Origin: a bacterium | GTDB taxonomy: Bacteria > CAIWAD01 | Length of the DNA: 64,000 nucleotides | Assembly (NCBI GenBank): GCA_030429345.1 | Contig: JAUIFJ010000009.1 | Location: 86,035 to 150,034, forward strand | Reading direction: 5' to 3' | Shown here: one piece after another, positions 8,750-16,506 of the stretch | Layout of the letters: each line of letters starts with the position of its first letter | How positions within the stretch are numbered: position 1 is the first letter of the stretch | Position numbers and translations under genes: made by a program | The notes under the pieces: generated by a model | Database searches by the model: none | Seen by the model: only the letters and a program-made list of their open reading frames with translations | Told to the model about the DNA's origin: nothing

Positions 8750-9790
8750 ATGCGCAGCATTCTGCCTGTCCTCTTGCTGGTTCTTGGCTTGGCAGGCCTC
8801 TCCACCGCGGAATCCGTCCAGGGCGAGATCCGGATGCAGTTCGACCTCTCGGCCCATTCGGCGGATCAGCCCACCGACCTTTGGATTCCCTATCCGGTGA
8901 GTGACGCCAATCAGACCATCTCCCACGTCCGCGTCGAGGGCGACTACGATGCTTCCGCCGTGTATACGGACCGCAAGCACGGCACGCCCATGCTGCACGC
9001 CCGCTGGAATGCCGGCAGCGAGGGCCGTATGCTGCACCTGGCCTTCCACGCCGAGCGGGAGGCCCAGCGCATCGAGAACCTCAAGGATCCGCGCGCCGAC
9101 TGGGATCCCGCCGACTACGCCGTCTACCTGGAAGCCACCGGCCTGGCACCCTTCAACAAGGAGATCACCGGGCTGGCGAAAGAGATCACGAAGGGAAAGA
9201 AGGGCGTGCTCGAGAAGGCGCGCGCCGTCTACGACTGGACGGTCGAGAACACCTACCGCAACCCGGACACGCGCGGCTGCGGCAGCGGCGACGTCTGCAA
9301 GCTGCTCGAGGATCCGGGAGGCAAGTGCGCCGATATCAGCAGCGTATACATCGCCCTGGCGCGCGCCGCCGGAGTGCCCTGCCGCGAGGTCTTCGGCATT
9401 CGCATGGGCCGTGACGAGTACCAGGACATTTCCACCTGGCAGCACTGCTGGGCCGAATTCTACCTGCCCGGCAAGGGTTGGATTCCGGTGGATCCCGCCG
9501 ATGTGCGCAAGGCCATGCTCAAGGAGGACATCGAGCTGGACAATCCGCGCACGGATGAGCTGCGCGCCTTCTTCTGGGCCGGCCTGGACGCCTACCGCAT
9601 CCGCCTCAGCGAAGGCCGCGACCTGCAGCTCGCGCCGCCCCAGCAGGGAGAGGCGATCAACTACCTGATGTACCCCTACGCCCAGATCGGCGGAACGACC
9701 CTGGATTGGCTGGATCCCAAAAGCTTCCAGTACCAGATCGAATACAGCCGCGACGGCGGATACGGGCTGGCGGCCCCTTCGGGCAACTAG
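8750..9790 (+). CDS. Secreted transglutaminase-like protein
   Basis: The protein has 346 residues from the ATG at 8750, with GAAGGAG six bases upstream. The signal peptide MRSILPVLLLVLGLAGLSTAES indicates export. The first half is a beta-rich domain. The second half is a transglutaminase/protease-like domain (PF01841): GGKCADISSVYIALARAAGVPCR holds the catalytic cysteine, TWQHCWAEFYLPGKGW the histidine and PVDPAD the aspartate, so the Cys-His-Asp triad looks complete. Such bacterial proteins act as peptidases or crosslinkers in the envelope. Upstream YDWTVENTYRNPDTRGCGSGD is the usual entrance to the domain. A good terminator follows 25 bases after the stop, so it is probably monocistronic. 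Confidence 0.88.
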   Translation: MRSILPVLLLVLGLAGLSTAESVQGEIRMQFDLSAHSADQPTDLWIPYPVSDANQTISHVRVEGDYDASAVYTDRKHGTPMLHARWNAGSEGRMLHLAFHAEREAQRIENLKDPRADWDPADYAVYLEATGLAPFNKEITGLAKEITKGKKGVLEKARAVYDWTVENTYRNPDTRGCGSGDVCKLLEDPGGKCADISSVYIALARAAGVPCREVFGIRMGRDEYQDISTWQHCWAEFYLPGKGWIPVDPADVRKAMLKEDIELDNPRTDELRAFFWAGLDAYRIRLSEGRDLQLAPPQQGEAINYLMYPYAQIGGTTLDWLDPKSFQYQIEYSRDGGYGLAAPSGN

Positions 9791-9814
9791 TCCCTGACCC
9801 TGTAGACAATCGAG

Positions 9815-9850
9815 CGCCCGCGGCCGGACCCCTTTCGCCGCGGGCGTTTT
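9815..9850 (+). terminator. Rho-independent terminator of the transglutaminase gene
   Basis: CGCCCGCGGC (9815-9824) pairs fully with GCCGCGGGCG (9837-9846) around a 12-base loop and is followed by TTTT. It lies between converging genes, close to the stop codon of the minus-strand propeller gene. Confidence 0.85.
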
Positions 9851-9853
9851 CTC

Positions 9854-10990
9854 TCAGGGCAGGATGGTCAGGCGTCTCACATCCCGGTGACGGCCGTCGC
9901 TGAGCGAGCACAGGTAGAGGCCGCCGGCCAGGCCGGAGGCGGAGAGCGCAAATTGGTGTTCGCCCGCAGGCATCCGGCCCAGGGCGCGCTGCAGGACAAG
10001 CGCTCCCCGCAGGTCATGAAGGCGCAGCGTGACCGGAGCCGGCGCGGGCAGGCGGAAGGCCAGGGTGGTGGCGGGATTGAAGGGGTTCGGCCACAGGCCC
10101 AGGATGCTCAGGCTTTCCGGCAGCGAGTTGAGACCCGGCTCCAGGCCGGTCCCGGCCTCGCGAAGTACGACCGCGTTGGGGCGCAGCAGCCCTCCCGCTC
10201 CGCTGGCCACGAAGGCGCCCAGGGACGTCCCGTCCGGCGAGTATCGTCTCACGCTGCTGTCCTGGCCGTTGCCGACCAGGATGTCGCCGCCGGGCAGGAA
10301 GGCCACGCCTTCCGCCGAACCAAGCCCGGTCAGGAAGTCGCCCTGGTAGAGGCCCTCGGAATTGAAGCGCTTGACCGCCGTGCCGTTGTAGTCCACGACC
10401 AGCAGATCGCCCGCCTCGTCGAACCAGATATTGGTCGGCCCGAGAAGATCCGTGCCGACGAGGATCCCGTCATCCGAGCCGTCGGTGTTGAATCGTCGCA
10501 CATGGTCCCCGTTGTAGGACGACACATGCAGCCGTCCCTCCGCGTCCCAGTCCAGCCCGATCGACGCACCCACGCCTGCCTGGGTGAAGGCGCCGAGAGG
10601 AGTGCCGTCCAGCTCGTAGCGCAACACGAGCCCGTTGCCCGACCATTGCAACACATAGAGCAGGCCGTCGGCGCCGATCTTCATGCGTGTCGGACCGGAG
10701 ATGCCGGTGGCGAAGTTGTTGATGTACTCGCCGGACTCCGCATCATGCCGCGTGATGCGTCCGCTGTTGAGATTCGAGATCAGCACCACGCCCTGGTCCT
10801 CGAGAAAAAGGATATCCTGGGGCCAGGCCAGTTCGCTGTCGATGAAGGTCTGCGGATTCTGCCCGTTGGCATCCACGCGCAGGATCTGCCAGGGGGGAGC
10901 ATCGAAATTGCCGGCGTCGCTGATGTAGACGGAGAAGTCCTGGGCGAAGAGCAGTACCGGAAGCAACAGAAGGAAGAGCAAAGTGCGCAT
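9854..10990 (-). CDS. Secreted NHL/SMP-30-like beta-propeller with FlgD-like C-terminal sorting tail
   Basis: The protein has 378 residues from the ATG at 10990, with AAGGAG upstream. Signal peptide MRTLLFLLLLPVLLFAQ. Residues 20-290 are repeated propeller blades of the type W-x-D-x-x-G-x-L-x-V (IGLDWDAEGRLHVSSYNG, IWFDEAGDLLVVDYNG, VAFLPGGDILVGNGQD), about 40 residues per repeat. The C-terminal 75 residues contain LWPNPFNPATTLAFRLP, then LRLHDLRGALV and AGEHQFALSASGLAGGLYL, matching FlgD-Ig-like or type-IX-type sorting domains found on secreted proteins of FCB-group and related phyla. Ligand unknown. The 384-bp gap between its start and the ric gene holds its promoter region and a terminator-like hairpin but no gene. 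Confidence 0.8.
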   Translation of the reverse strand: MRTLLFLLLLPVLLFAQDFSVYISDAGNFDAPPWQILRVDANGQNPQTFIDSELAWPQDILFLEDQGVVLISNLNSGRITRHDAESGEYINNFATGISGPTRMKIGADGLLYVLQWSGNGLVLRYELDGTPLGAFTQAGVGASIGLDWDAEGRLHVSSYNGDHVRRFNTDGSDDGILVGTDLLGPTNIWFDEAGDLLVVDYNGTAVKRFNSEGLYQGDFLTGLGSAEGVAFLPGGDILVGNGQDSSVRRYSPDGTSLGAFVASGAGGLLRPNAVVLREAGTGLEPGLNSLPESLSILGLWPNPFNPATTLAFRLPAPAPVTLRLHDLRGALVLQRALGRMPAGEHQFALSASGLAGGLYLCSLSDGRHRDVRRLTILP

Positions 10991-11249
10991 GAGCTGGCGT
11001 CTCCTTGTATGTACACGATTCATTCGCTGCGTTTACGGCAGCCGACAGAATGGAAGGGGCATAGGTGTCTGCGAAATCTGTCGTGCTGTGTAGAAAACCG
11101 GACTTAGAATGGAGGGCAGCTTTGCGCTTTCCTGCCGTTTGCACCAATCCTGACAAAAGCAAATCGTATGCCAATGACCGGGGCACGGCAACGCGGAGAA
11201 ATCGCCCTGTTCGAGAAGGGACGGGTGAAGTAGCTGCAATAAAACGGAA

Positions 11250-11293
11250 GAAGCCGGCCCACGCGCACAGGGAATGCGCATGGCACCGGCTTC
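11250..11293 (-). terminator. Probable terminator downstream of ric
   Basis: Outer arms GAAGCCGG (11250-11257) and CCGGCTTC (11286-11293) pair perfectly, with an inner GCGCA/TGCGC stem. On the minus strand the hairpin is followed by TTCCGTTTTATT. It lies 82 bases beyond the ric stop. The inner loop is asymmetric, so this is less certain than the other terminators. Confidence 0.55.
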
Positions 11294-11374
11294 AGTATCG
11301 AGAGTCTTTGTGTACGGCAGGATGTTCCCGGCGGCAGGGTCCCGGAACAGGGTGCATCACATCGTCTACTCTAA

Positions 11375-12070
11375 TTACTCCCCTGCCGCCTGGACGGCAG
11401 CCTTTTCAAGCGCTCGCGGGAAGAGAATGTTGTTCTCCAGGTGAATGTGCTCGTGCAGGTCCTTTTCCAGTTCGGCGAGACCGTGCCACAGGGCGCGCCA
11501 TGTGTTGCATGCGCCTTCAGGCACCACATAGTCATCGCAGAGCCTGCGCAAGGTCCGGAGCGCTTCACCCGCAGCCTCGTGTTCATGCACAAGTTCGTCG
11601 ATGGCATCTCCCGCCTGATCGCCGGCGGACTGGAGAACGAGGGGAAAAAGACGCTGCTCCTCGTCCTGCATGTGCGACTCCAACTCCTTGCGCAGCCCGT
11701 CGAAGACATCAACCAGCGCCTGGAACTTCTCCGGGTCCCGTCCACCGTGGGCGCGAAGGACCTTGCGACACATCCCGTCCAGGCGCGGCAGCTCCTCGCG
11801 AAGCGGTCCGTGATAGGTGGCGAGAATGTGTCCGATCAGGATCGGGAGGGGCTCCCGATCCCAGCGCACCGTTCCGACACTGGTTCCGGCAAGCACATGC
11901 TGTATCTCATCGAGCACCTGGTCGACGGGGATCTCCACGGCGGCGCAGGCTTCCTTCAAGGGCAGTCCCCCACCACAGCAGTAGTCGATGCCGTGACGAG
12001 CGAAAACGCGTGTTGCGAGAGGGTACTCCGCGGCCACTTTGCCGACGGGAGTGAGTTCATTGAAAGACAT
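11375..12070 (-). CDS. ric: RIC di-iron iron-sulfur cluster repair protein (ScdA/YtfE family)
   Basis: This 231-residue protein has the full family architecture. Residues 5-60 are the ScdA N-terminal domain (DUF542) with the conserved HGIDYCCGGG motif. Residues about 80-225 are a hemerythrin-like four-helix bundle with iron ligands in GHILATYHGPLREELP, LESHMQDEEQRLFP, LVHEHEAAG and LHEHIHLENNILFPRA. RIC proteins repair iron-sulfur clusters damaged by nitric oxide or oxidants. The start is 15 bp downstream of the TetR-family gene stop on the same strand, indicating an operon controlled by that repressor rather than by a distant NO sensor. Confidence 0.93.
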   Translation of the reverse strand: MSFNELTPVGKVAAEYPLATRVFARHGIDYCCGGGLPLKEACAAVEIPVDQVLDEIQHVLAGTSVGTVRWDREPLPILIGHILATYHGPLREELPRLDGMCRKVLRAHGGRDPEKFQALVDVFDGLRKELESHMQDEEQRLFPLVLQSAGDQAGDAIDELVHEHEAAGEALRTLRRLCDDYVVPEGACNTWRALWHGLAELEKDLHEHIHLENNILFPRALEKAAVQAAGE

Positions 12071-12085
12071 GTTGCGATCCTTGCT

Positions 12086-12715
12086 TCATTCGATGGTTGG
12101 AGACTGGGTGTTGTCTGTTACACAGGGCTGGAGCAAGCGGCAGAGAGACTGGAGCGCTTCCTCGCGGAACTCCGGGCCCGGGCGATGCGACGCCCTGGAA
12201 GAAGCGCTTTCAATGAGCAGGTGAATCGTGCCCAGCACCGGCACCAGCAGAAGGCGCGCTTCGATGTCCCTGCGCACCTGCCCCTGCTCCATCCCCTCCC
12301 TGAGCGCCGCGAGCACAAAAGACCGTGTCTGTCGTACCGTGTGACGAATTGAGGCGCGCGCTTCATCCGGCAGGCACTGTTCAGCCTCCTCGGAACGGAA
12401 AAGCCAGGCCAGGCCGGCGTCTTCCCGGACAAGGGCAATGCGATTCCGCGCCAGTTGAAGTATGCGTTCCAGGGGTTCCGCCTCCCCTTCCGGAATACTG
12501 GCCATCATGCGCTCGACGGCGAGGGCCACCGCCGCCTCGAGCATGGCCTCCCGGTTCGGGAAATGCCGGAACAGGGCGCCGCTGGTCAGCCCAAGTTCGC
12601 GGGAAAGCCTTGTCGTGGTCAAGGCTGTAATTCCTTGACTTCCAAGTAGATCCAGAACGGCGCGGGCCGTTTCCCGTCGACGTTCGCTTCCGGTTTTCCG
12701 GGTTCGAGTGCTCAT
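12086..12715 (-). CDS. TetR-family transcriptional regulator
   Basis: This 209-residue protein has an N-terminal TetR helix-turn-helix at residues 10-57 (RRETARAVLDLLGSQGITALTTTRLSRELGLTSGALFRHFPNREAML), where LTSGALFRHFPN is the recognition helix and the typical F/Y-x-H-F-x-N ending. The C-terminal ligand-binding half is helical and not assigned to a subfamily. A perfect 7-bp-arm palindrome lies 12 bases upstream of the start and overlaps the likely promoter, so autorepression is expected. It is the first gene of a two-gene operon with ric, so its ligand may relate to nitrosative or oxidative stress (inference). Confidence 0.9.
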   Translation of the reverse strand: MSTRTRKTGSERRRETARAVLDLLGSQGITALTTTRLSRELGLTSGALFRHFPNREAMLEAAVALAVERMMASIPEGEAEPLERILQLARNRIALVREDAGLAWLFRSEEAEQCLPDEARASIRHTVRQTRSFVLAALREGMEQGQVRRDIEARLLLVPVLGTIHLLIESASSRASHRPGPEFREEALQSLCRLLQPCVTDNTQSPTIE

Positions 12716-12726
12716 GGGCTGATTGT

Positions 12727-12742
12727 AAGTAAGTTCTTACTT
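12727..12742. promoter_or_regulatory. TetR-type operator upstream of tetR-ric
   Basis: AAGTAAG-TT-CTTACTT is a perfect palindrome with 7-bp arms and a 2-bp centre. It lies 12 bases upstream of the TetR-family start codon in an AT-rich pocket. Size, symmetry and position fit a TetR-family self-operator. Confidence 0.75.
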
Positions 12743-12786
12743 TTAATCAAGCGCACAGGAATCCGTTCCCGCACCCCCTCGGGAGT

Positions 12787-13374
12787 TCATGCCGGGCCGG
12801 TCTCCTTTTCCTGTCGCGCCGCCAGCTCGATGAAATCCGCCTGTTCGCGGATCTTGCGGTACTCGTTGAGGACCAGGCGACGCCAGGAAATCCAGGTGGC
12901 GAAGGACAACAGCAAGAGGACCGCAGTTCCCGAGAATCCCAGGTACAGGCTCCAGCTCTTCTCCGGGAAACGGGCAATCAGGAGCACATCGAGGGCAAGG
13001 GCGATCAGGAACCAGTTGACCGCCCAGCCGCGGCAGATGCGCATGCGGCTGCGCCCGTACTCCAGCAGATCCGAGAGACGTTCCGAGTGGGTCAGGATCA
13101 GGCGCCGGTCCCTGTAATACTCGGCGCGGCTCTTGAAGGAGGCGGACAGGAAGCCTTCGCCCCACAGTTTCTCGAGCAGCATGTCGGAAAGGCGATCCAT
13201 GACGATGCCGAGCACGTAGACGAATGCCAGCACGGGGAGCGCCACGGCCGGCTGCAGGATCTGCTCGAGAACGCCCTTGTCCACGCCGATGAGGGCAAGC
13301 ACCAGCAGCACGACCCAGGCGGTGGCACCGACCCCGATCACGATCAGTTCGACAAAGAGATTGGTTGTGCTCAC
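12787..13374 (-). CDS. Four-helix membrane protein of unknown function
   Basis: The protein has 195 residues with four predicted membrane segments: about residues 8-29 (VIGVGATAWVVLLVLALIGV), 42-60 (VALPVLAFVYVLGIVMD), 117-134 (WFLIALALDVLLIARF) and 142-163. Between the second and third spans is a charged loop of about 55 residues (FKSRAEYYRDRRLILTHSERLSDLLEYGRSRMRICR) that probably faces the cytoplasm. The C-terminal tail is charged and helical. I do not recognise the family. It sits 25 bp downstream of the MscS-type gene on the same strand and may be cotranscribed with it. Confidence 0.7.
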   Translation of the reverse strand: MSTTNLFVELIVIGVGATAWVVLLVLALIGVDKGVLEQILQPAVALPVLAFVYVLGIVMDRLSDMLLEKLWGEGFLSASFKSRAEYYRDRRLILTHSERLSDLLEYGRSRMRICRGWAVNWFLIALALDVLLIARFPEKSWSLYLGFSGTAVLLLLSFATWISWRRLVLNEYRKIREQADFIELAARQEKETGPA

Positions 13375-13399
13375 GCGAAGCCTCCGTGTTGCATCACAC

Positions 13400-14299
13400 T
13401 CATGCGCTTCCGCCCGGCTTCAGCGTGCCGCCCCGGGACTGCAGTCCGGCCATGCCTTCCCAGACCCGCTCTTCCACGTCGTCGACGAAAAGCTGCAGGT
13501 GCGGGAAGGGGATCTGGATCCGCGCGGCGTCGAGGGCCAGCTTGGCCGCCTCGATCACGGCGACGTATACGGCGGGTTTGTCCTTGCCGTCCTCGACCCA
13601 GACGCGGATCTCGAGGTTGACGCTGGAATCCCCCAGCTCGGTGAACACGACGGCGCTTTCCTGGTGCGGCGACAGGTCCGGAATGTCTGTTACGGCTTTC
13701 AGCAGGACCTCGCGGGCCTGGGCCAGGTCCTCCTTGTAGGCGATGCCCAGCGGTACATCGATGCGCATCGCCCCTTGCTTGCTGTAGTTCTCGAGCGTGG
13801 CGTCAATGATGCGCTTGTTCGGTATCACGACGAAAGTGTTGCGCACGGTGCGGATCCGCGTGCTGCGCAGCGTGATCTCCGAGACCTGGCCGAACTCGCT
13901 TTCGGTCTCGATCCAGTCGCCGACGGCAAAGGGCTTGTCGACGAAGATCAGGATGCCGGCGATCATGTTGGCCACCGAATCCTGGGCGGCGAATCCCAGG
14001 GCGATGCCCGCCACACCCAGACCGGCCAGCGCGGTCGCGATGTTGAAGCCCAGCTGGTCTGCCGCCATCACCAGCGAGGCCAGCAGGGCCACATAGCGCA
14101 GGAGCCTGTCGACCAGCAGGACGCGGATCTCCTCCTGCACCTCCATGCGCGCCAGGGTCAGCTGCAGCGGCCGACGCACGAGCTGGAAGAGCAGCCAGCC
14201 CAGCAGGAGAATCAGCAGTGCCGCCAGTACATCCGGCAGATACCCGACGACCTTTGTCGCCAGCGTCTTGAAGTCCAGAAACTCTTCCAGGCGCTCCAT
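13400..14299 (-). CDS. MscS-family mechanosensitive channel
   Basis: A complete 299-residue channel. Three N-terminal membrane segments are visible (VVGYLPDVLAALLILLLGWLL, VALLASLVMAADQLGF, and the pore helix with GLGVAGIALGFAAQDSVANMIAG). They are followed by the beta domain (DWIETESEFGQVSEITLRSTRIRTV) and an alpha/beta C-terminal domain (MRIDVPLGIAYKEDLAQAREVLLKAV). The glycine/alanine-rich TM3 and the GFAAQDSVANMIAG segment are diagnostic of MscS. It protects against hypo-osmotic lysis. The 5' neighbour is a cupin gene on the same strand; the 3' neighbour is a membrane protein of unknown function. Confidence 0.92.
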   Translation of the reverse strand: MERLEEFLDFKTLATKVVGYLPDVLAALLILLLGWLLFQLVRRPLQLTLARMEVQEEIRVLLVDRLLRYVALLASLVMAADQLGFNIATALAGLGVAGIALGFAAQDSVANMIAGILIFVDKPFAVGDWIETESEFGQVSEITLRSTRIRTVRNTFVVIPNKRIIDATLENYSKQGAMRIDVPLGIAYKEDLAQAREVLLKAVTDIPDLSPHQESAVVFTELGDSSVNLEIRVWVEDGKDKPAVYVAVIEAAKLALDAARIQIPFPHLQLFVDDVEERVWEGMAGLQSRGGTLKPGGSA

Positions 14300-14334
14300 G
14301 GGAAACCCCCGTTCGTGCTACACGCTGTCGATGG

Positions 14335-14697
14335 CTATTCGTCGCGGTGGACCGTATCCGGCGAGAAGGCCGGCAGGCAGACGGCGACATACTCCGCGCC
14401 TTCCGGGCCGGGAGTGCTGTAGCGGATCCATTCTCCCGCATCGGTGATCACGGCCTGTCCGGCGCGCACGCTCAGGGTTCCCCCTTCGTGTTCCACCTGC
14501 AGGGTTCCTTTCAGCACCAGCGTGATCTCGCGGAAGTCCGGACGCTGGCCGGGCTCGACCCAGCCGGAAGGCGAGACCATGCGGGCCACGCTCAGGCCTT
14601 CGTCTTTCGTGTTCACCCGGCCCACGTACTCCTCGATCCGTTTCGGTTTCGTGCCTGCGGAATCGATCACGGAGGGACCTTCAATCATTCTGGGCAT
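14335..14697 (-). CDS. Small cupin-domain protein
   Basis: The protein has 120 residues from the ATG at 14697, with GAAGGAGC upstream. Sequence VEPGQRPDFREITLVLKGTLQVEHEGGTLSVRAGQAVITDAGEWIRYSTPG is a single cupin barrel. The first cupin motif has PGQRPDFRE in place of the usual GxHxHxxxE, so the two histidines are lost while the glutamate is kept. Metal binding may therefore be altered or absent. The function is unknown; such proteins can bind small sugars or regulate enzyme activity. It lies 35 bp upstream of the MscS gene on the same strand. Confidence 0.75.
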   Translation of the reverse strand: MPRMIEGPSVIDSAGTKPKRIEEYVGRVNTKDEGLSVARMVSPSGWVEPGQRPDFREITLVLKGTLQVEHEGGTLSVRAGQAVITDAGEWIRYSTPGPEGAEYVAVCLPAFSPDTVHRDE

Positions 14698-14769
14698 GTC
14701 GCGCTCCTTCCAGCGTGTGATGCATGGGTATCCGCCGCCATCGGGAACGCGTGGCGGCAGCAATCTCTC

Positions 14770-15552
14770 TCATTCTTCTTCCGGCATCTCCGGCAGGTCC
14801 GAGTACGGCACATCCAGGGCAATGCCGAAGTGCTCCTCCAGCGCGTCCAGATATCCGGGTGCGTCCGGAAACTGGATCACGCTCATATCCGGACCGCGAC
14901 CCATCGTGCAACGGCGATCCTGCAGCCTCAGCATGCCGTTCTCCCTGCGGATCACGGCAATGCGCATGCGCGTGAAGTGGCTGTCGGGGTGGGTCGAGGT
15001 GTAGTGGTTCCCGTAGACGATGTCCATCGGCACGACGGGCATGCAATCCAGGCTGTAGAGGTCGATCCAGTCCTCGTCCTCGCGAACCTGCAGCAACAGG
15101 CCCAGCGCGTGTCCACGCATGCGGTAGCTGTCCCTGCCGCAGCGTGTCACAGTGCCTTCCTCAAGGGGAAGCGGGCAGGGCGGGGTCCTGGAGCCGAAGC
15201 CCGTATCCACCAGCCAGGTGCGTCCCGCAAGGGTGACCCCAGTCACCTGGTGGCTGCGCCCCGTGGGTTCTCCATGCAGGTGCACGCGCGCCAGCAAGGG
15301 GCGCGCCTCGAAGCCGGCTGCCTGGAGGGCGCGCAGGAAGAGCCCGTTGAGCTCGAAGCAGTAGCCGCCGCGCCGGCCGCGGAGCAGCTTGTCCACCTGG
15401 GCCGCGGGGTCCAGGTCGATTCCCCGACCGAGCAGGATGTCGAAGTTCTCGAAGGGGATGCTCTGCAGCTGGGCAAACTGCAGCTCGGCCAGGACATCCT
15501 GGCAGGGCCTGCCCGGAGTGGATACGCCGATGCGCGAGCAGTACTCGTCCAT
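14770..15552 (-). CDS. Arylamine N-acetyltransferase
   Basis: This protein has 260 residues from the ATG at 15552, close to the usual NAT length of about 270. The catalytic triad is visible: cysteine in RRGGYCFELNG, histidine in GRSHQV and aspartate in TWLVDTGFG. The family motif PFENFDILLGR is near residue 40. NAT enzymes transfer acetyl from acetyl-CoA to arylamines and hydrazines; in some bacteria they act in secondary metabolism, such as amide closure of ansamycins. A further in-frame ATG lies upstream, but homology begins at the chosen start. It lies 72 bp upstream of the cupin gene. Confidence 0.9.
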   Translation of the reverse strand: MDEYCSRIGVSTPGRPCQDVLAELQFAQLQSIPFENFDILLGRGIDLDPAAQVDKLLRGRRGGYCFELNGLFLRALQAAGFEARPLLARVHLHGEPTGRSHQVTGVTLAGRTWLVDTGFGSRTPPCPLPLEEGTVTRCGRDSYRMRGHALGLLLQVREDEDWIDLYSLDCMPVVPMDIVYGNHYTSTHPDSHFTRMRIAVIRRENGMLRLQDRRCTMGRGPDMSVIQFPDAPGYLDALEEHFGIALDVPYSDLPEMPEEE

Positions 15553-15711
15553 GGGAAAGCTCTCCCCGGACCCTTCATGCCGTGTTGTGCGGATCATGCG
15601 GGAGTATACCACTTCGCGGCCCATGCCGACCACGGGAATCGACGGCCGTCCAGATCCAGCACAATGCGGTCAGGCGTGTACACCGCCCCCGCCGAAAGAG
15701 GGTTTCGGCGT

Positions 15712-16500
15712 CTACCCGGACGACCCGGCCTGGATGCCTTCTTCGGCCAGCAGCTGCAGCAGCCGGAAGAAGGCCTCGTTCGATCGGATCGATGCGGTTT
15801 CCGCCAGGGTGTGGTAGCCCAGCGTGGGAATCTGCAGTGTCGCGCCCTGGACGCTGCCGGCGCTGGCCGCGATCACGCGTCCCATTTCCGTGCTGCCCAC
15901 GGAACGCGGCGGAGTGCCCGGCTCCGCGCGGCGGTCCAGCTCCTCGATGTAGCGATCCTTGTAGACGAAACTCAAGCCTTCGCCGCGACAAAGGGTTTCC
16001 AGGCGTTCCTGCAGCGCCGGATCGAAGGCCGCGTTGGCGTCCCGCGTTCGCAGCACAAGGTCCGGCAGGTCCTGTACGCCGGCCTCGGCGAAGGGGCTGG
16101 TATCCACGACGATCAACTGTTTGATGGGCGTGTCACGCCTGCGGATCCACTCCATCAGGAAGCGCCAGCTGCTGCCCGACTCCTCCTGCGCCGTGAAACA
16201 GGCTGTCCCGCGGAAACCGTGGTCGAAAAGGTGGACCAGGTGCGCCACCGTCAGCACGTTGTCCAGCTGGCCGCTGAGCGTCTCCTCCCCGATCGTGAGA
16301 CGATCGGTGAAGGCGACCGGCGTGCCCGGCACCAGGTGCTCCAGGCCCTGGATCTCGAAGATGGCGTTGTTGCGCCGCTCGCGGAGGAAGGCCCGGGAAT
16401 CGGGGGTCGACTCCGGCGCGTGGATTCCGTGACGGTCCGCGCCTTCCCCGGGCAGCGGACATCCTGCAGAAAGTACGAAGCACGGTCGAGTAATCGCCAT
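15712..16500 (-). CDS. M42-like metallopeptidase, divergent N-terminus
   Basis: This 262-residue protein looks like a short M42/M28-type aminopeptidase. Metal and catalytic positions of M42 are recognisable in SGQLDNVLT (bridging Asp), CFTAQEESGSS (Glu-Glu pair), LIVVDTSPF (Asp) and LGYHTLAETASI (His). The first metal histidine, usually in an 'H-x-D' segment, is not clear; the matching region reads GEGADRHGIHAPE. M42 enzymes are about 350 residues, so this protein lacks roughly 80, probably the N-terminal part and inserted PDZ-like domain. It could be a truncated or specialised family member. It is followed by the DUF5916 gene and shares its strand with it. Confidence 0.6.
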   Translation of the reverse strand: MAITRPCFVLSAGCPLPGEGADRHGIHAPESTPDSRAFLRERRNNAIFEIQGLEHLVPGTPVAFTDRLTIGEETLSGQLDNVLTVAHLVHLFDHGFRGTACFTAQEESGSSWRFLMEWIRRRDTPIKQLIVVDTSPFAEAGVQDLPDLVLRTRDANAAFDPALQERLETLCRGEGLSFVYKDRYIEELDRRAEPGTPPRSVGSTEMGRVIAASAGSVQGATLQIPTLGYHTLAETASIRSNEAFFRLLQLLAEEGIQAGSSG

Positions 16501-16506
16501 GCAATC

